The notes: a model not told the origin generated them from the letters alone. Positions 1 through 6,047 are shown, counted from the stretch's first letter. The stretch is DNA of 8,225 bases from W0P28-013 sp963658575 (GCA_963658575.1 CAVKQB010000074.1:1-8225); one strand, 5' to 3'. Numbers and translations: made by a program.

Positions 1-28
1 AGTGAGGGCAGAGTCAAACTTGTTTGAA

Positions 29-230
29 CTATGCCGAGCGTAGAAAAAATGCGCGTAGCGAATTAAGAATTGTTCGTATCCAAGTTGTCTTTGCTCTTTG
101 TTCTATGTTCTTTGCTCTCTCACCTATAAACTCTTGCGACTTGCTACTCATATCTTGCTACTAATCAATTGTCCTTGCTCTTTATTCTATGTTCTTTGTT
201 CTAAAAAATTGCAAATCCCGCGCGATCCAA
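29..230 (+). repeat. 202-bp direct repeat, left copy
   Basis: This block matches 2747-2948 base for base with no indels. I find only two mismatches, at 77-78 (ta here, cg at 2795-2796), so 200/202 are identical. It begins at ctatgccgagcg and ends at cgcgatccaa. Identity stops abruptly on both sides. The right edge lies two bases from the stop codon of the DUF2971 gene. The block is non-coding. It holds a GC-rich head containing gcgcgtagcg, then an array of degenerate heptamers (84-202). Recombination between the two copies would delete or duplicate exactly 2718 bp. Confidence 0.97.
84..202 (+). repeat. Degenerate heptanucleotide-phased array (17 words)
   Basis: Cut into 7-mers from base 84, the sequence reads as seventeen words in one unbroken register: gttgtct, ttgctct, ttgttct, atgttct, ttgctct, ctcacct, ataaact, cttgcga, cttgcta, ctcatat, cttgcta, ctaatca, attgtcc, ttgctct, ttattct, atgttct, ttgttct. 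Several words recur exactly; others share only part of an nTnnnCT or CTnnnnn pattern. It is carried inside the 202-bp direct repeat, so the same array recurs at 2802-2920. No function is known to me. Confidence 0.85.
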
Positions 231-232
231 CA

Positions 233-1186
233 TCATAATGTATAAGGTTTTCTTTTTAACTCAAAGTAACGTAAGTGATTAAGTAATAGTTGAGAAAAGC
301 GTACATCAGGGTGTTGGTCTTTTATTGCTTCTAATAATCGTTTTATACTTCCTTTTTCACCACCCTTCTTTGCTGAAACAGAAGTTTGCATGTTGTTTCC
401 CAATATAATCTCTTTCAGTTTTATGCACTCATTCCATGGTAATAGTACCCCACCAGCCGAAGAAGGAGCATCTACTGTTGTAATTAAGCGAAATTCTTGC
501 TCATAGACCCATTCTTGTGCCTTGATACAGAGCATCTGAATGATGTATTTGCTCAAATCACTTTTGTGAATATATGAACGCAAAGCGTCTTCAAGCCCTA
601 TTAATTCACAATATCTCGAATAATAGTTCGGGCTATTTTCTTGACGTTTATGGGACGAATCAAAAGAAAAATCTTCGCCCTTTGTTGTCTCTAATCTTTT
701 TGTCCTTTGTCCTATTAACGCTTGTGGCATCTGATCCATATACATCACTCTATGCCATTTATTTGTTTGCGAATATCCGCCATCTATCATATCGTCATCA
801 ACTTCTATGCAGATACAAAAGCCAGAATACGAGTTTGCGTAATGCGCCCACATTAATCTATCAATAGGATTCGTCGTAAAAGAACAAGAGGCGTAACTCT
901 GAATATCTTTTTCTACACGAGATAAAATACTATCTACGTTTGTTTCATCTACCTTAACCGATCCGATTAAAATTTCTCTGATTCGTTTTTTTATGGATAC
1001 ATCTGTAGTTGAAGGTAACTTAAGCAAAGAAATGCCAGAATATAAGTCATACGGATCATTAAGCATCTTTTGTGTTGAGAACCAGAATTTTCGCTCCTTA
1101 ACTGCTTCAAAATTATGCTTTTGCGAAGAATAATATTTGTATAATAGCATATTAGGAAATTTTGCTATACATTCAAGTTGAATCAC
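233..1186 (-). CDS. DUF2971 domain protein
   Basis: This is a 317-residue soluble protein of the DUF2971 family, whose biochemical role I do not know. Family hallmarks visible are LYKYYS (15-20), the aromatic stretch FWFSTQKMLNDPYD (34-47), CSFTTNPIDRLMWAHYANSY (101-120) running into SGFCICIEVD, and EWVYEQEFRLI (225-235) followed by LKEIILGNN (257-265). The length is usual for the family and no signal peptide or membrane segment is seen. The longest frame starts at a GTG (1186); the in-frame ATG at 1150, just before LLYKYY, is an equally good start and would give 305 residues. The stop codon lies two bases from the left 202-bp repeat. The gene is AT-richer than the genes right of 3066, which suggests separate acquisition. 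Family members often lie in variable accessory regions, so a defence or toxin-like role is possible but unsupported here. Confidence 0.85.
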   Translation of the reverse strand: MIQLECIAKFPNMLLYKYYSSQKHNFEAVKERKFWFSTQKMLNDPYDLYSGISLLKLPSTTDVSIKKRIREILIGSVKVDETNVDSILSRVEKDIQSYASCSFTTNPIDRLMWAHYANSYSGFCICIEVDDDMIDGGYSQTNKWHRVMYMDQMPQALIGQRTKRLETTKGEDFSFDSSHKRQENSPNYYSRYCELIGLEDALRSYIHKSDLSKYIIQMLCIKAQEWVYEQEFRLITTVDAPSSAGGVLLPWNECIKLKEIILGNNMQTSVSAKKGGEKGSIKRLLEAIKDQHPDVRFSQLLLNHLRYFELKRKPYTL

Positions 1187-1248
1187 TATCCATCAACCAA
1201 AAAATGAGTTAATTCCGCCAATGGATTCAATTAAGTACAAGCCCACCC

Positions 1249-1294
1249 ATAATTATTGTCGTATGGAGCATATACTCCATACAACAATAACTAT
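1249..1294. other. Long imperfect palindrome between two minus-strand genes
   Basis: The arms ttattgt-c-gtatggag (1253-1268) and ctccatac-a-acaataa (1275-1290) pair around a 6-base centre (catata), giving 15 pairs with one mismatch. Beyond a second mismatch, ata/tat extends the pairing to 1249-1294, 18 pairs in all. Neither strand has a following T-run, so it is not a classical intrinsic terminator. It lies 23 bp beyond the stop of the small exported protein gene and upstream of the DUF2971 gene. It could be a 3'-protective stem-loop, an operator for a dimeric regulator, or an RNA processing site. Confidence 0.8.
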
Positions 1295-1312
1295 AGAAAG
1301 GGTTAACTTCAT

Positions 1313-1726
1313 TTAGAAATCAAAATAGATCCAGCCGCCTCCTATTCGAGCCGTATATTTAAAGCTACTAACCGTCATGTTGCGGGTAAGATCCGAACCT
1401 AGCTCTGGATGCAGATTCTTTTCAATCTTCGCTGGCTGGATATAATCCCATATTTGATGACCTTGAGAATCTCTACTTTGGCACACTGCCACAATATAGC
1501 CTCCGGACACCTTAATCAATAGGGAGCGCCCAGAAGCATATTGAGCCCGAACGATTTGTTCTTGCTGCCCATAGGTTTGTCCTTGCTGCCCATAGGTTTG
1601 TGCTTTCACAGGGATCGAGATATTCGCCAATACTACGGTGCCCACTACTAACAGGGCTGCCCTTGCTACTTTTTTGAAAAACTCGTGTCTGCTTTGGAGT
1701 TTTTCGTTAATCAATTCCTTTTTCAT
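1313..1726 (-). CDS. Small exported protein with CXXX-peptide-like leader and YGQQ repeats
   Basis: The 137-residue protein has an ATG start. The N-terminus reads MKKELINEKLQSRHEFFKKV, then a hydrophobic stretch (about 23-38, ALLVVGTVVLANISI) and a plausible signal-peptidase site after PVKA (39-42). The QSRHEFFKK block looks like a twin-arginine signal motif with the second Arg replaced by His. From memory it closely resembles leaders of Bacteroidales Cys-Xaa-Xaa-Xaa repeat radical-SAM target peptides (QSRREFFKK type). The mature part does not fit that family: it has one cysteine (C82) and no CXXX array. It begins with a tandem seven-residue repeat (QTYGQQG, QTYGQQE; 43-56), then a Gly- and aromatic-rich region ending GGGWIYFDF. 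No radical-SAM maturase is visible nearby. No clear promoter lies between the upstream terminator (1845-1881) and the start. I do not recognise the mature domain. Confidence 0.75.
   Translation of the reverse strand: MKKELINEKLQSRHEFFKKVARAALLVVGTVVLANISIPVKAQTYGQQGQTYGQQEQIVRAQYASGRSLLIKVSGGYIVAVCQSRDSQGHQIWDYIQPAKIEKNLHPELGSDLTRNMTVSSFKYTARIGGGWIYFDF
1561..1602. repeat. 21-bp tandem duplication inside the small exported protein gene
   Basis: Two adjacent 21-base units (1561-1581 and 1582-1602) differ only at the last base (c or g). Each encodes seven residues, QTYGQQG and QTYGQQE, placed right after the predicted signal cleavage site. The near-perfect DNA identity implies a recent in-frame slippage or duplication event; copy number may vary between strains. 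Confidence 0.9.
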
Positions 1727-1785
1727 TTTACAAAGAATTAAATTGTTTATGCTGCGAACTCCAACAGCATTGTTTCAGTTAAGTT

Positions 1786-1836
1786 TGGACAACCCTTACA
1801 TATAACCTATTTGTCCACATTGGTTATATACAGGGT
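1786..1836. other. Nested and interleaved inverted repeats upstream of the small exported protein gene
   Basis: Atataacc (1800-1807) pairs with ggttatat (1822-1829), and accct (1792-1796) with agggt (1832-1836), making a 13-bp bulged hairpin. A competing pair, tggacaa (1786-1792) with ttgtcca (1811-1817), is interleaved with the first, a pseudoknot-like topology. The element lies between the terminator at 1845-1881 and the ATG at 1726. It could act in the RNA leader of that gene or as a DNA operator. Function is inferred from position only. Confidence 0.55.
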
Positions 1837-1844
1837 ATAGACAC

Positions 1845-1881
1845 AAAAAAAAGCGTGAAGTTCGTATTTTGCCACTCCACG
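1845..1881 (-). terminator. Intrinsic terminator of the orphan minus-strand transcript
   Basis: On the minus strand cgtggagt (1881-1874) pairs with acttcacg (1861-1854), an 8-bp stem with one G-U pair and a 12-nt loop. One base (1853) separates it from a run of eight T (plus-strand A at 1845-1852). This is a standard rho-independent layout. It ends the unit that starts near 2288. If the upstream RNA is instead a leader for the exported protein gene at 1726, this would be an attenuator. Confidence 0.7.
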
Positions 1882-2288
1882 TCTTGAGGTTCTCGCATGA
1901 CCCGTACTATATGAGGTAGCAACGCGAAACCCACGCCGACATGATATATCGGTGCACCTCTATATAGCACTTTGATCTTACCTATGGCAACAGACAGCGG
2001 CACTGTGTCTTCTGTTTTTTTACACACCCCAATACGATGGAGAGGTGTGTCTGCCTGTAAGTACTCGTTACTATACAGTCAATGCGGAATAAATCATATC
2101 CCGTGAGCGTCATCGTTGCAGTATTCAGATAGTACTGAAATTTGCGAGATTTCAAGACCTGGATACAGCGTAATAACGCCTTTATTATGTCTGCTCGCCC
2201 ACACATTCGTATCTGTTGGTTTGCCGCCGCTTCCTTACAACAGAAGTTTGCCAGCAACCACCTTACAAAATATCTCTTAGTGGGTTTG
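1845..2288 (-). ncRNA. Candidate non-coding or small-ORF transcript of unknown function
   Basis: A Bacteroides-type promoter (2294-2325) and an intrinsic terminator (1845-1881) define a minus-strand RNA of about 440 nt. The two longest minus-strand frames do not fit it: one begins at 2308, inside the promoter, and the other ends at 1824, beyond the terminator. Local stems visible in the RNA include taataa/ttatta around 2177-2193, cagta/tactg around 2119-2137, and acacacc/ggtgtgt (2022-2028 with 2044-2050). I checked for RNase P and tmRNA hallmarks and saw none. Alternatives are a small protein of 43 residues (ATG at 2113, stop at 1982), a long attenuated leader for the gene at 1726, or a decayed gene. 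The boundaries are inferred from the control signals. Confidence 0.4.
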
Positions 2289-2293
2289 CGTTG

Positions 2294-2325
2294 CAAAGAT
2301 ACGCACAATTTTTTACATAAACAAA
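2294..2325 (-). promoter_or_regulatory. Bacteroides-type promoter reading left
   Basis: On the minus strand, TTTG (2325-2322) is followed after 20 bases by TATCTTTG (2301-2294). This matches the known Bacteroides consensus of a -33 TTTG and a -7 TAnnTTTG with the usual spacing. Transcription would start near 2288 and run into the orphan unit ending at the terminator near 1845. Confidence 0.7.
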
Positions 2326-2344
2326 CACAAAAGAATCCCTGCTA

Positions 2345-2653
2345 ATTTTTTTCTCGCCGTTTTTGAAAAACGGCGGCATCTACTTTTGTACGCTGCTGTT
2401 CCGCTACTACGCCAATCCCGCCGCTATCGAAACGCTTGCGCCGATTCAACTCTACCGCTATGTGGGCGACAATACGGCACTCGAAATGGTTGAAATCGAA
2501 GGGCTTTGCGCCCGCCAAGGCCGCATCGTCTGCGAACAAGAGTCCAAAGTTTTCGACCTGCTCGGCCGCGATGTTACACACCAAAATGGCTCGCTGAACG
2601 GCGTTTATATTGTGAACGCTGGCAACAAAGCGCAGGAATTTGTAGTTAGATAA
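2345..2653 (+). pseudogene. 3' remnant of a T9SS-secreted protein (C-terminal sorting domain)
   Basis: The open frame ends at TAA 2653 with a typical type A sorting tail of T9SS cargo: GRIVCEQESKVFDLLGRDVT, then QNGSLNGVYIV, then a short charged segment and FVVR. This domain directs export through the type IX secretion system and attachment to the cell surface. Only about 100 residues remain. Upstream the frame runs into AT-rich DNA of different character at about 2345-2360, with no ATG, no signal peptide and a stop at 2318-2320; a TTG at 2363 is the only nominal start. The body of the protein is therefore missing. I read it as the tail of a larger gene cut by insertion or rearrangement of the DNA to its left. 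Codon composition matches the GC-rich genes right of 3066, not the left module. Confidence 0.75.
2355..2375. other. Perfect 21-bp palindrome at the composition break
   Basis: Cgccgttttt (2355-2364) and aaaaacggcg (2366-2375) are exact reverse complements around a single g at 2365. The palindrome lies where AT-rich DNA gives way to the GC-rich sorting-domain remnant. There is no T-run outside the stem, so a terminator is unlikely; an operator or a recombination/insertion target is possible. Confidence 0.8.
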
Positions 2654-2654
2654 A

Positions 2655-2746
2655 AGGTTATGGTTAGTGATGAGTGATGCAGCGAAGCCGCAATTGACAA
2701 ATTGACTGATTCTGGAGCCAATAAGTTATTGGATGCGATTTTGTTC
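2655..2746. other. Non-coding spacer after the sorting-domain remnant
   Basis: Directly after the stop codon are four words in 7-base register (aggttat, ggttagt, gatgagt, gatgcag; 2655-2682). The first word also occurs twice in the array at the right end of the window. The rest, up to the right copy of the 202-bp repeat, shows no gene, terminator or promoter that I can support. Confidence 0.5.
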
Positions 2747-2948
2747 CTATGCCGAGCGTAGAAAAAATGCGCGTAGCGAATTAAGAATTGTTCGCGTCCA
2801 AGTTGTCTTTGCTCTTTGTTCTATGTTCTTTGCTCTCTCACCTATAAACTCTTGCGACTTGCTACTCATATCTTGCTACTAATCAATTGTCCTTGCTCTT
2901 TATTCTATGTTCTTTGTTCTAAAAAATTGCAAATCCCGCGCGATCCAA
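2747..2948 (+). repeat. 202-bp direct repeat, right copy
   Basis: Same orientation as 29-230, at a constant offset of 2718 bases, with two mismatches (2795-2796). It carries the same seventeen-word heptamer array at 2802-2920. Beyond 2948 the copies diverge at once. It lies between the sorting-domain remnant and the amidase gene, within a gene-free stretch of about 410 bases (2654-3065). Because the neighbouring GC-rich genes flank this copy, it may occupy the original location. Confidence 0.97.
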
Positions 2949-2989
2949 ATCCCCAGAAACAATGAGAAACCGCGCGTAGCGCGAAAAAC

Positions 2990-3029
2990 AATTTTCAAAT
3001 TTTCAAATTTTCCAATTTTCAAATAATCA
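2990..3029 (+). repeat. Octanucleotide-phased AT array
   Basis: Five adjacent 8-mers in register: aattttca, aattttca, aattttcc, aattttca, aataatca. The array lies between the right 202-bp repeat and the amidase stop codon. A similar AATT octamer array lies at 8183-8221, also next to a heptamer array. Confidence 0.8.
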
Positions 3030-3065
3030 ATCCCCCAATCCACCGCCACTGCAATAAATTGCGCA

Positions 3066-6011
3066 TTACTCCACCAGAAAACGCATCACTTGACGCATGA
3101 GCGCATCGCGTTGGGCTTCGCTGGCGATGGCTTCGAACGGAAATCCGCAGACAAACGTGCGATAAATGCCTTGGTAGGCCACGGCCGCCGAGATGCCGTT
3201 TTGCGCGTAACGCATCACTGTGGCGGCTTTCGCTTCGGCCGGCTCGATGCCGTCGGGCGATTCGACACAATAACGCTGTTCGTCCAGCCGATGGCTAAAC
3301 TCGAAATCGCCATCGACACTGTAGATGCGCGACGGCACGCCCCGCACACGCCCATCTTGCGTGGCACGGTCGGTACGCCAAACAAACTTCAGCACAGTGC
3401 GGGCAAAATAGCGATCGGCATCGGTGGAGCCGCCGCTCACCCATAAATCGGTGCCAATGTGTGCGCCGCTCACAAAAAATGCGCCGCCTTGCAGGCAAAA
3501 ATCGGTGATTTTTTTCTGACATTCGACCGAAAAGGTCTTGAACCACCAACGTGTGGTGTCGCGCCCTAAACGGCACTGCTTCTGCTCGCCCAAAATCCAA
3601 TCGACTGCACGATAATCGGCCAACAGCACGCTGCCGCGTTCGACGGCTTTCGCGCTGCACGACACAAACGAATAGCCGGCGTTGCGCAAGGCGCGACCGT
3701 GAACGATGGGAAAATCGAACGTGTTGCCAGCGACGGCCTGCTCCTCGAAATCGCTGTTGCTCGCACCCCAACCTGGAGCGTCGTCGTCGCGCCACGGTTC
3801 GGAACGCCGAAACTCGTGCTGCGCCCCGACGTACGACAAGTCGCTGACGTAGGGCACGGCATCGTCGAGCCAATCGGGGAAACCGGCAAAATCGCCCGTG
3901 GCAAAACCTTCGGGAGCAGATACACGGTCGAAACCATTGACTATCAGAACGGTATGCTTAGCCGACGCGTTGCGGCAAACCGACAGAATTTCCGACGGAA
4001 AACTTGCGCCGCCATCGTTCACAGCCACAATTTTGTAACTGTAGATTTTGTCGGGCTCGATGCCGATGCGGCAAACGCTGTCGCGCACAAACACGCCATT
4101 GTCGAAACCGCCGTCGTCGATGCGTGTGTAAACGACGTAGCCCGTTGGCATGGCCGATGGTTCGAGCGTATCGCGCACGGCACGCCACGATAGTTGCACG
4201 GTGTCGCCAAAAAGTTGCGCCGCAAAATCGGACACGGGCAGCGGCTGCACCACATAATCGGTGCCGTGTTGTTCGGCCAAAAATTTCAGAATGCCTTTGT
4301 AGATGGCGCGGCAAGCGACGAATTTGAACCGTGGGTCGAGCCCCAAAAGCATGTCGTCGTAGTTTTGGTGCGAAAACATCTCGAGTAGCATCGACGGCAC
4401 TTCGGGGCGGCGCGATTCGCTGTAAGCCTTGTCCCACAATCCGCGATAGGTCCACTCGGGAGCGCATGTGCGGCGCAGGTCGGTTACAAACGATGTGGCA
4501 ACATAGTCGGCCAAATCGCGCGAAACGCTGCGTGTTTGTCCGTTGGGATATCGGGTGTTTTGTCCGTCGGCCGAGGTGTAGATGCCCAGCGTGCCGACCA
4601 CGGTGTCGGTGCTGCAGCCTGCGTCGGTGTGCAGCCCCATGGCCAAGTCGATGGGGATTTTCAGACCTGCCGCCGCTGGCGCGTTTTCGCTGCCGCCATT
4701 GAGCCAATTCACCCACAAACCGCGCGAGGCGATGTCGTCCGAATAGTCGCTTTCGCCTTCGGAGAAAAGATAGACTTCGGGCGGCGCACCTGCCCATTGC
4801 AACCAGTAGGTGGCGGCCTCCAAGTGGCGCGGGCGACCGCTTGTGGCGGGCTTTGCAATGTCGGTGTGGCGCGCTATGCAGCCCATGCCACCGCCAAAAC
4901 GCACGGCATCGGCCACGGCCACGCCTCCTGCTGGACTGTAATTCGACAGCACCACCTTGCCGTTGTCGGCGTTCAAGCCTTTGCGAAAACGAAATTTGCC
5001 CAAATAGACCCACGTGCCGCAACTCATAGTCTGATTGACAACCACTTCGGTCTGCCCGCCAGCATGAAAAACGGTGTAATGCGCTGCGGCGGTGTTGGCG
5101 GCGGTGTGTGGATAAGCCACCGAAACCCAATAATCGCCCGTTTCGGGAATGTCGGGAATCCACTCTACGAAAGCCTCTTCGCGCGTCGTGTTTGTCTGCA
5201 TCAGACGGCAGGTGCCGCCGCCGAACGGACTCTCGCCACGCAAATAGGTCGTTTTTTGTTGCCAAAAGCCTGCGTTGCCCGTCCCGAAATAGTTGTCGCC
5301 GCCCGTTTCGCAGTAGAGCGAGCCGAAATTGACGTTGTCGTTGTCGTTATCGACGATGATTTCGTGTGTCTGTGTGTCGCGTTCGCGGGGCAAAAGCACG
5401 TTCGCTCCAGCATTTTCGAGCATCGGCATCAAAAACGGCAATACGTACGAGGCCGTCAGTTTGTCTTCGACGGTTTCGAAATAGCGCGCGCGCTGCCAAC
5501 GCCAACGCCCCTCTTTCTGGTCGAAATACCAGCCATGGCTGTGCCACAAGGCGATGTTGCGCTGCTGCAAACCTTTGGTGATGGTGTATGGGCGCGATGG
5601 GTAGGCGATAAACTCTTTGGGGTGATGGTTGGTCGGTGTCAAACGATTTTTGTCGGGCGTGGCGCGGTAGGCGTTCGGCACCAACGATTCGATGTTTTTG
5701 CCGTTGGCGTAGATCACCACTTTCCAGCCTGGGTAGTTGGCGGCCAGCAGTTGGGCGGCTTCGCGTTTCATCTGTTCCACCGTGGCGGGACGAAACGGCA
5801 CGGCACTCACCGCAAAATTGGTGTAGATGGTTACGGTGCGGGTCTTGGCATCGGCATTCACCTTTTTGACACGCGCATTGGGCAGGGTTACATATTCGTT
5901 GCGAAATGTTTTGAGCCAATCGGTCAGGGTCGCAGTCAAGCCGGCAGGCTGCGCCACAAGCGACACACCAGCCAACAAAAGCAATGCGCATGTTACGATT
6001 TTTCGTCTCAT
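3066..6011 (-). CDS. Secreted N-acetylmuramoyl-L-alanine amidase-like protein with golvesin-like domain
   Basis: Chosen start is the ATG at 6011 (981 residues): it opens a clear signal peptide (MRRKIVTCALLLLAGVSLVA), and the upstream alternative at 6050 lies inside the promoter -7 box. The protein resembles Bacteroidales products often labelled 'xanthan lyase'. Amidase_3-like motifs appear in order: WHSHGW (156-161), LLPRERD (206-212), GLHTDAG (459-465) and MLLEMFSHQN (541-550). The catalytic domain is split by a golvesin C-terminal-like beta domain (about 277-377: HYTVFHAGGQTEVVVNQ, GTWVYLGKF, ADAVRFGGG). After the catalytic part come a fibronectin-III-like segment (about 587-680) and a C-terminal domain (about 687-981) with VLIVNGFDRV, YRAVDWILGE and GGAFFVSGAHIG, resembling glutamine-amidotransferase-like folds. 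Expected role: cleavage or binding of peptidoglycan or another glycan in the periplasm or outside the cell. Substrate is inferred. There is no T9SS sorting tail. Confidence 0.85.
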   Translation of the reverse strand: MRRKIVTCALLLLAGVSLVAQPAGLTATLTDWLKTFRNEYVTLPNARVKKVNADAKTRTVTIYTNFAVSAVPFRPATVEQMKREAAQLLAANYPGWKVVIYANGKNIESLVPNAYRATPDKNRLTPTNHHPKEFIAYPSRPYTITKGLQQRNIALWHSHGWYFDQKEGRWRWQRARYFETVEDKLTASYVLPFLMPMLENAGANVLLPRERDTQTHEIIVDNDNDNVNFGSLYCETGGDNYFGTGNAGFWQQKTTYLRGESPFGGGTCRLMQTNTTREEAFVEWIPDIPETGDYWVSVAYPHTAANTAAAHYTVFHAGGQTEVVVNQTMSCGTWVYLGKFRFRKGLNADNGKVVLSNYSPAGGVAVADAVRFGGGMGCIARHTDIAKPATSGRPRHLEAATYWLQWAGAPPEVYLFSEGESDYSDDIASRGLWVNWLNGGSENAPAAAGLKIPIDLAMGLHTDAGCSTDTVVGTLGIYTSADGQNTRYPNGQTRSVSRDLADYVATSFVTDLRRTCAPEWTYRGLWDKAYSESRRPEVPSMLLEMFSHQNYDDMLLGLDPRFKFVACRAIYKGILKFLAEQHGTDYVVQPLPVSDFAAQLFGDTVQLSWRAVRDTLEPSAMPTGYVVYTRIDDGGFDNGVFVRDSVCRIGIEPDKIYSYKIVAVNDGGASFPSEILSVCRNASAKHTVLIVNGFDRVSAPEGFATGDFAGFPDWLDDAVPYVSDLSYVGAQHEFRRSEPWRDDDAPGWGASNSDFEEQAVAGNTFDFPIVHGRALRNAGYSFVSCSAKAVERGSVLLADYRAVDWILGEQKQCRLGRDTTRWWFKTFSVECQKKITDFCLQGGAFFVSGAHIGTDLWVSGGSTDADRYFARTVLKFVWRTDRATQDGRVRGVPSRIYSVDGDFEFSHRLDEQRYCVESPDGIEPAEAKAATVMRYAQNGISAAVAYQGIYRTFVCGFPFEAIASEAQRDALMRQVMRFLVE

Positions 6012-6047
6012 TACCAACCGGCCGCTGCACACGAGGACAACGGCGCA

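Noticed and set aside
14..27. Palindrome tcaaac-tt-gtttga beside the left repeat copy as a recombination site
   Set aside because: It is short and not present beside the right copy, so it is not supported as part of the repeat or of an attachment site.
29..202. CRISPR array or insertion-sequence end for the 202-bp repeat
   Set aside because: There are no identical repeats with unique spacers, no transposase, no terminal inverted repeats, and no target-site duplication visible at the edges.
1824..2027. A 67-codon minus-strand frame as a protein gene
   Set aside because: It reads through the intrinsic terminator (1845-1881), needs a GTG start, and shows no recognisable domain.
2022..2050. Hairpin acacacc/ggtgtgt as a terminator
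   Set aside because: The stem is perfect, but on neither strand is it followed by a T-run; the homopolymer lies on the wrong side. It is listed only as a stem within the candidate RNA.
1982..2308. A 108-codon minus-strand frame as a protein gene
   Set aside because: Its first codons overlap the promoter -7 box (2294-2301), so a transcript starting near 2288 would lack the start. A shorter product from ATG 2113 is kept only as an alternative.
2342..2584. Minus-strand 80-codon frame opposite the T9SS remnant
   Set aside because: It is the complement of a frame with a recognisable sorting-domain sequence, and its own translation matches nothing I know.
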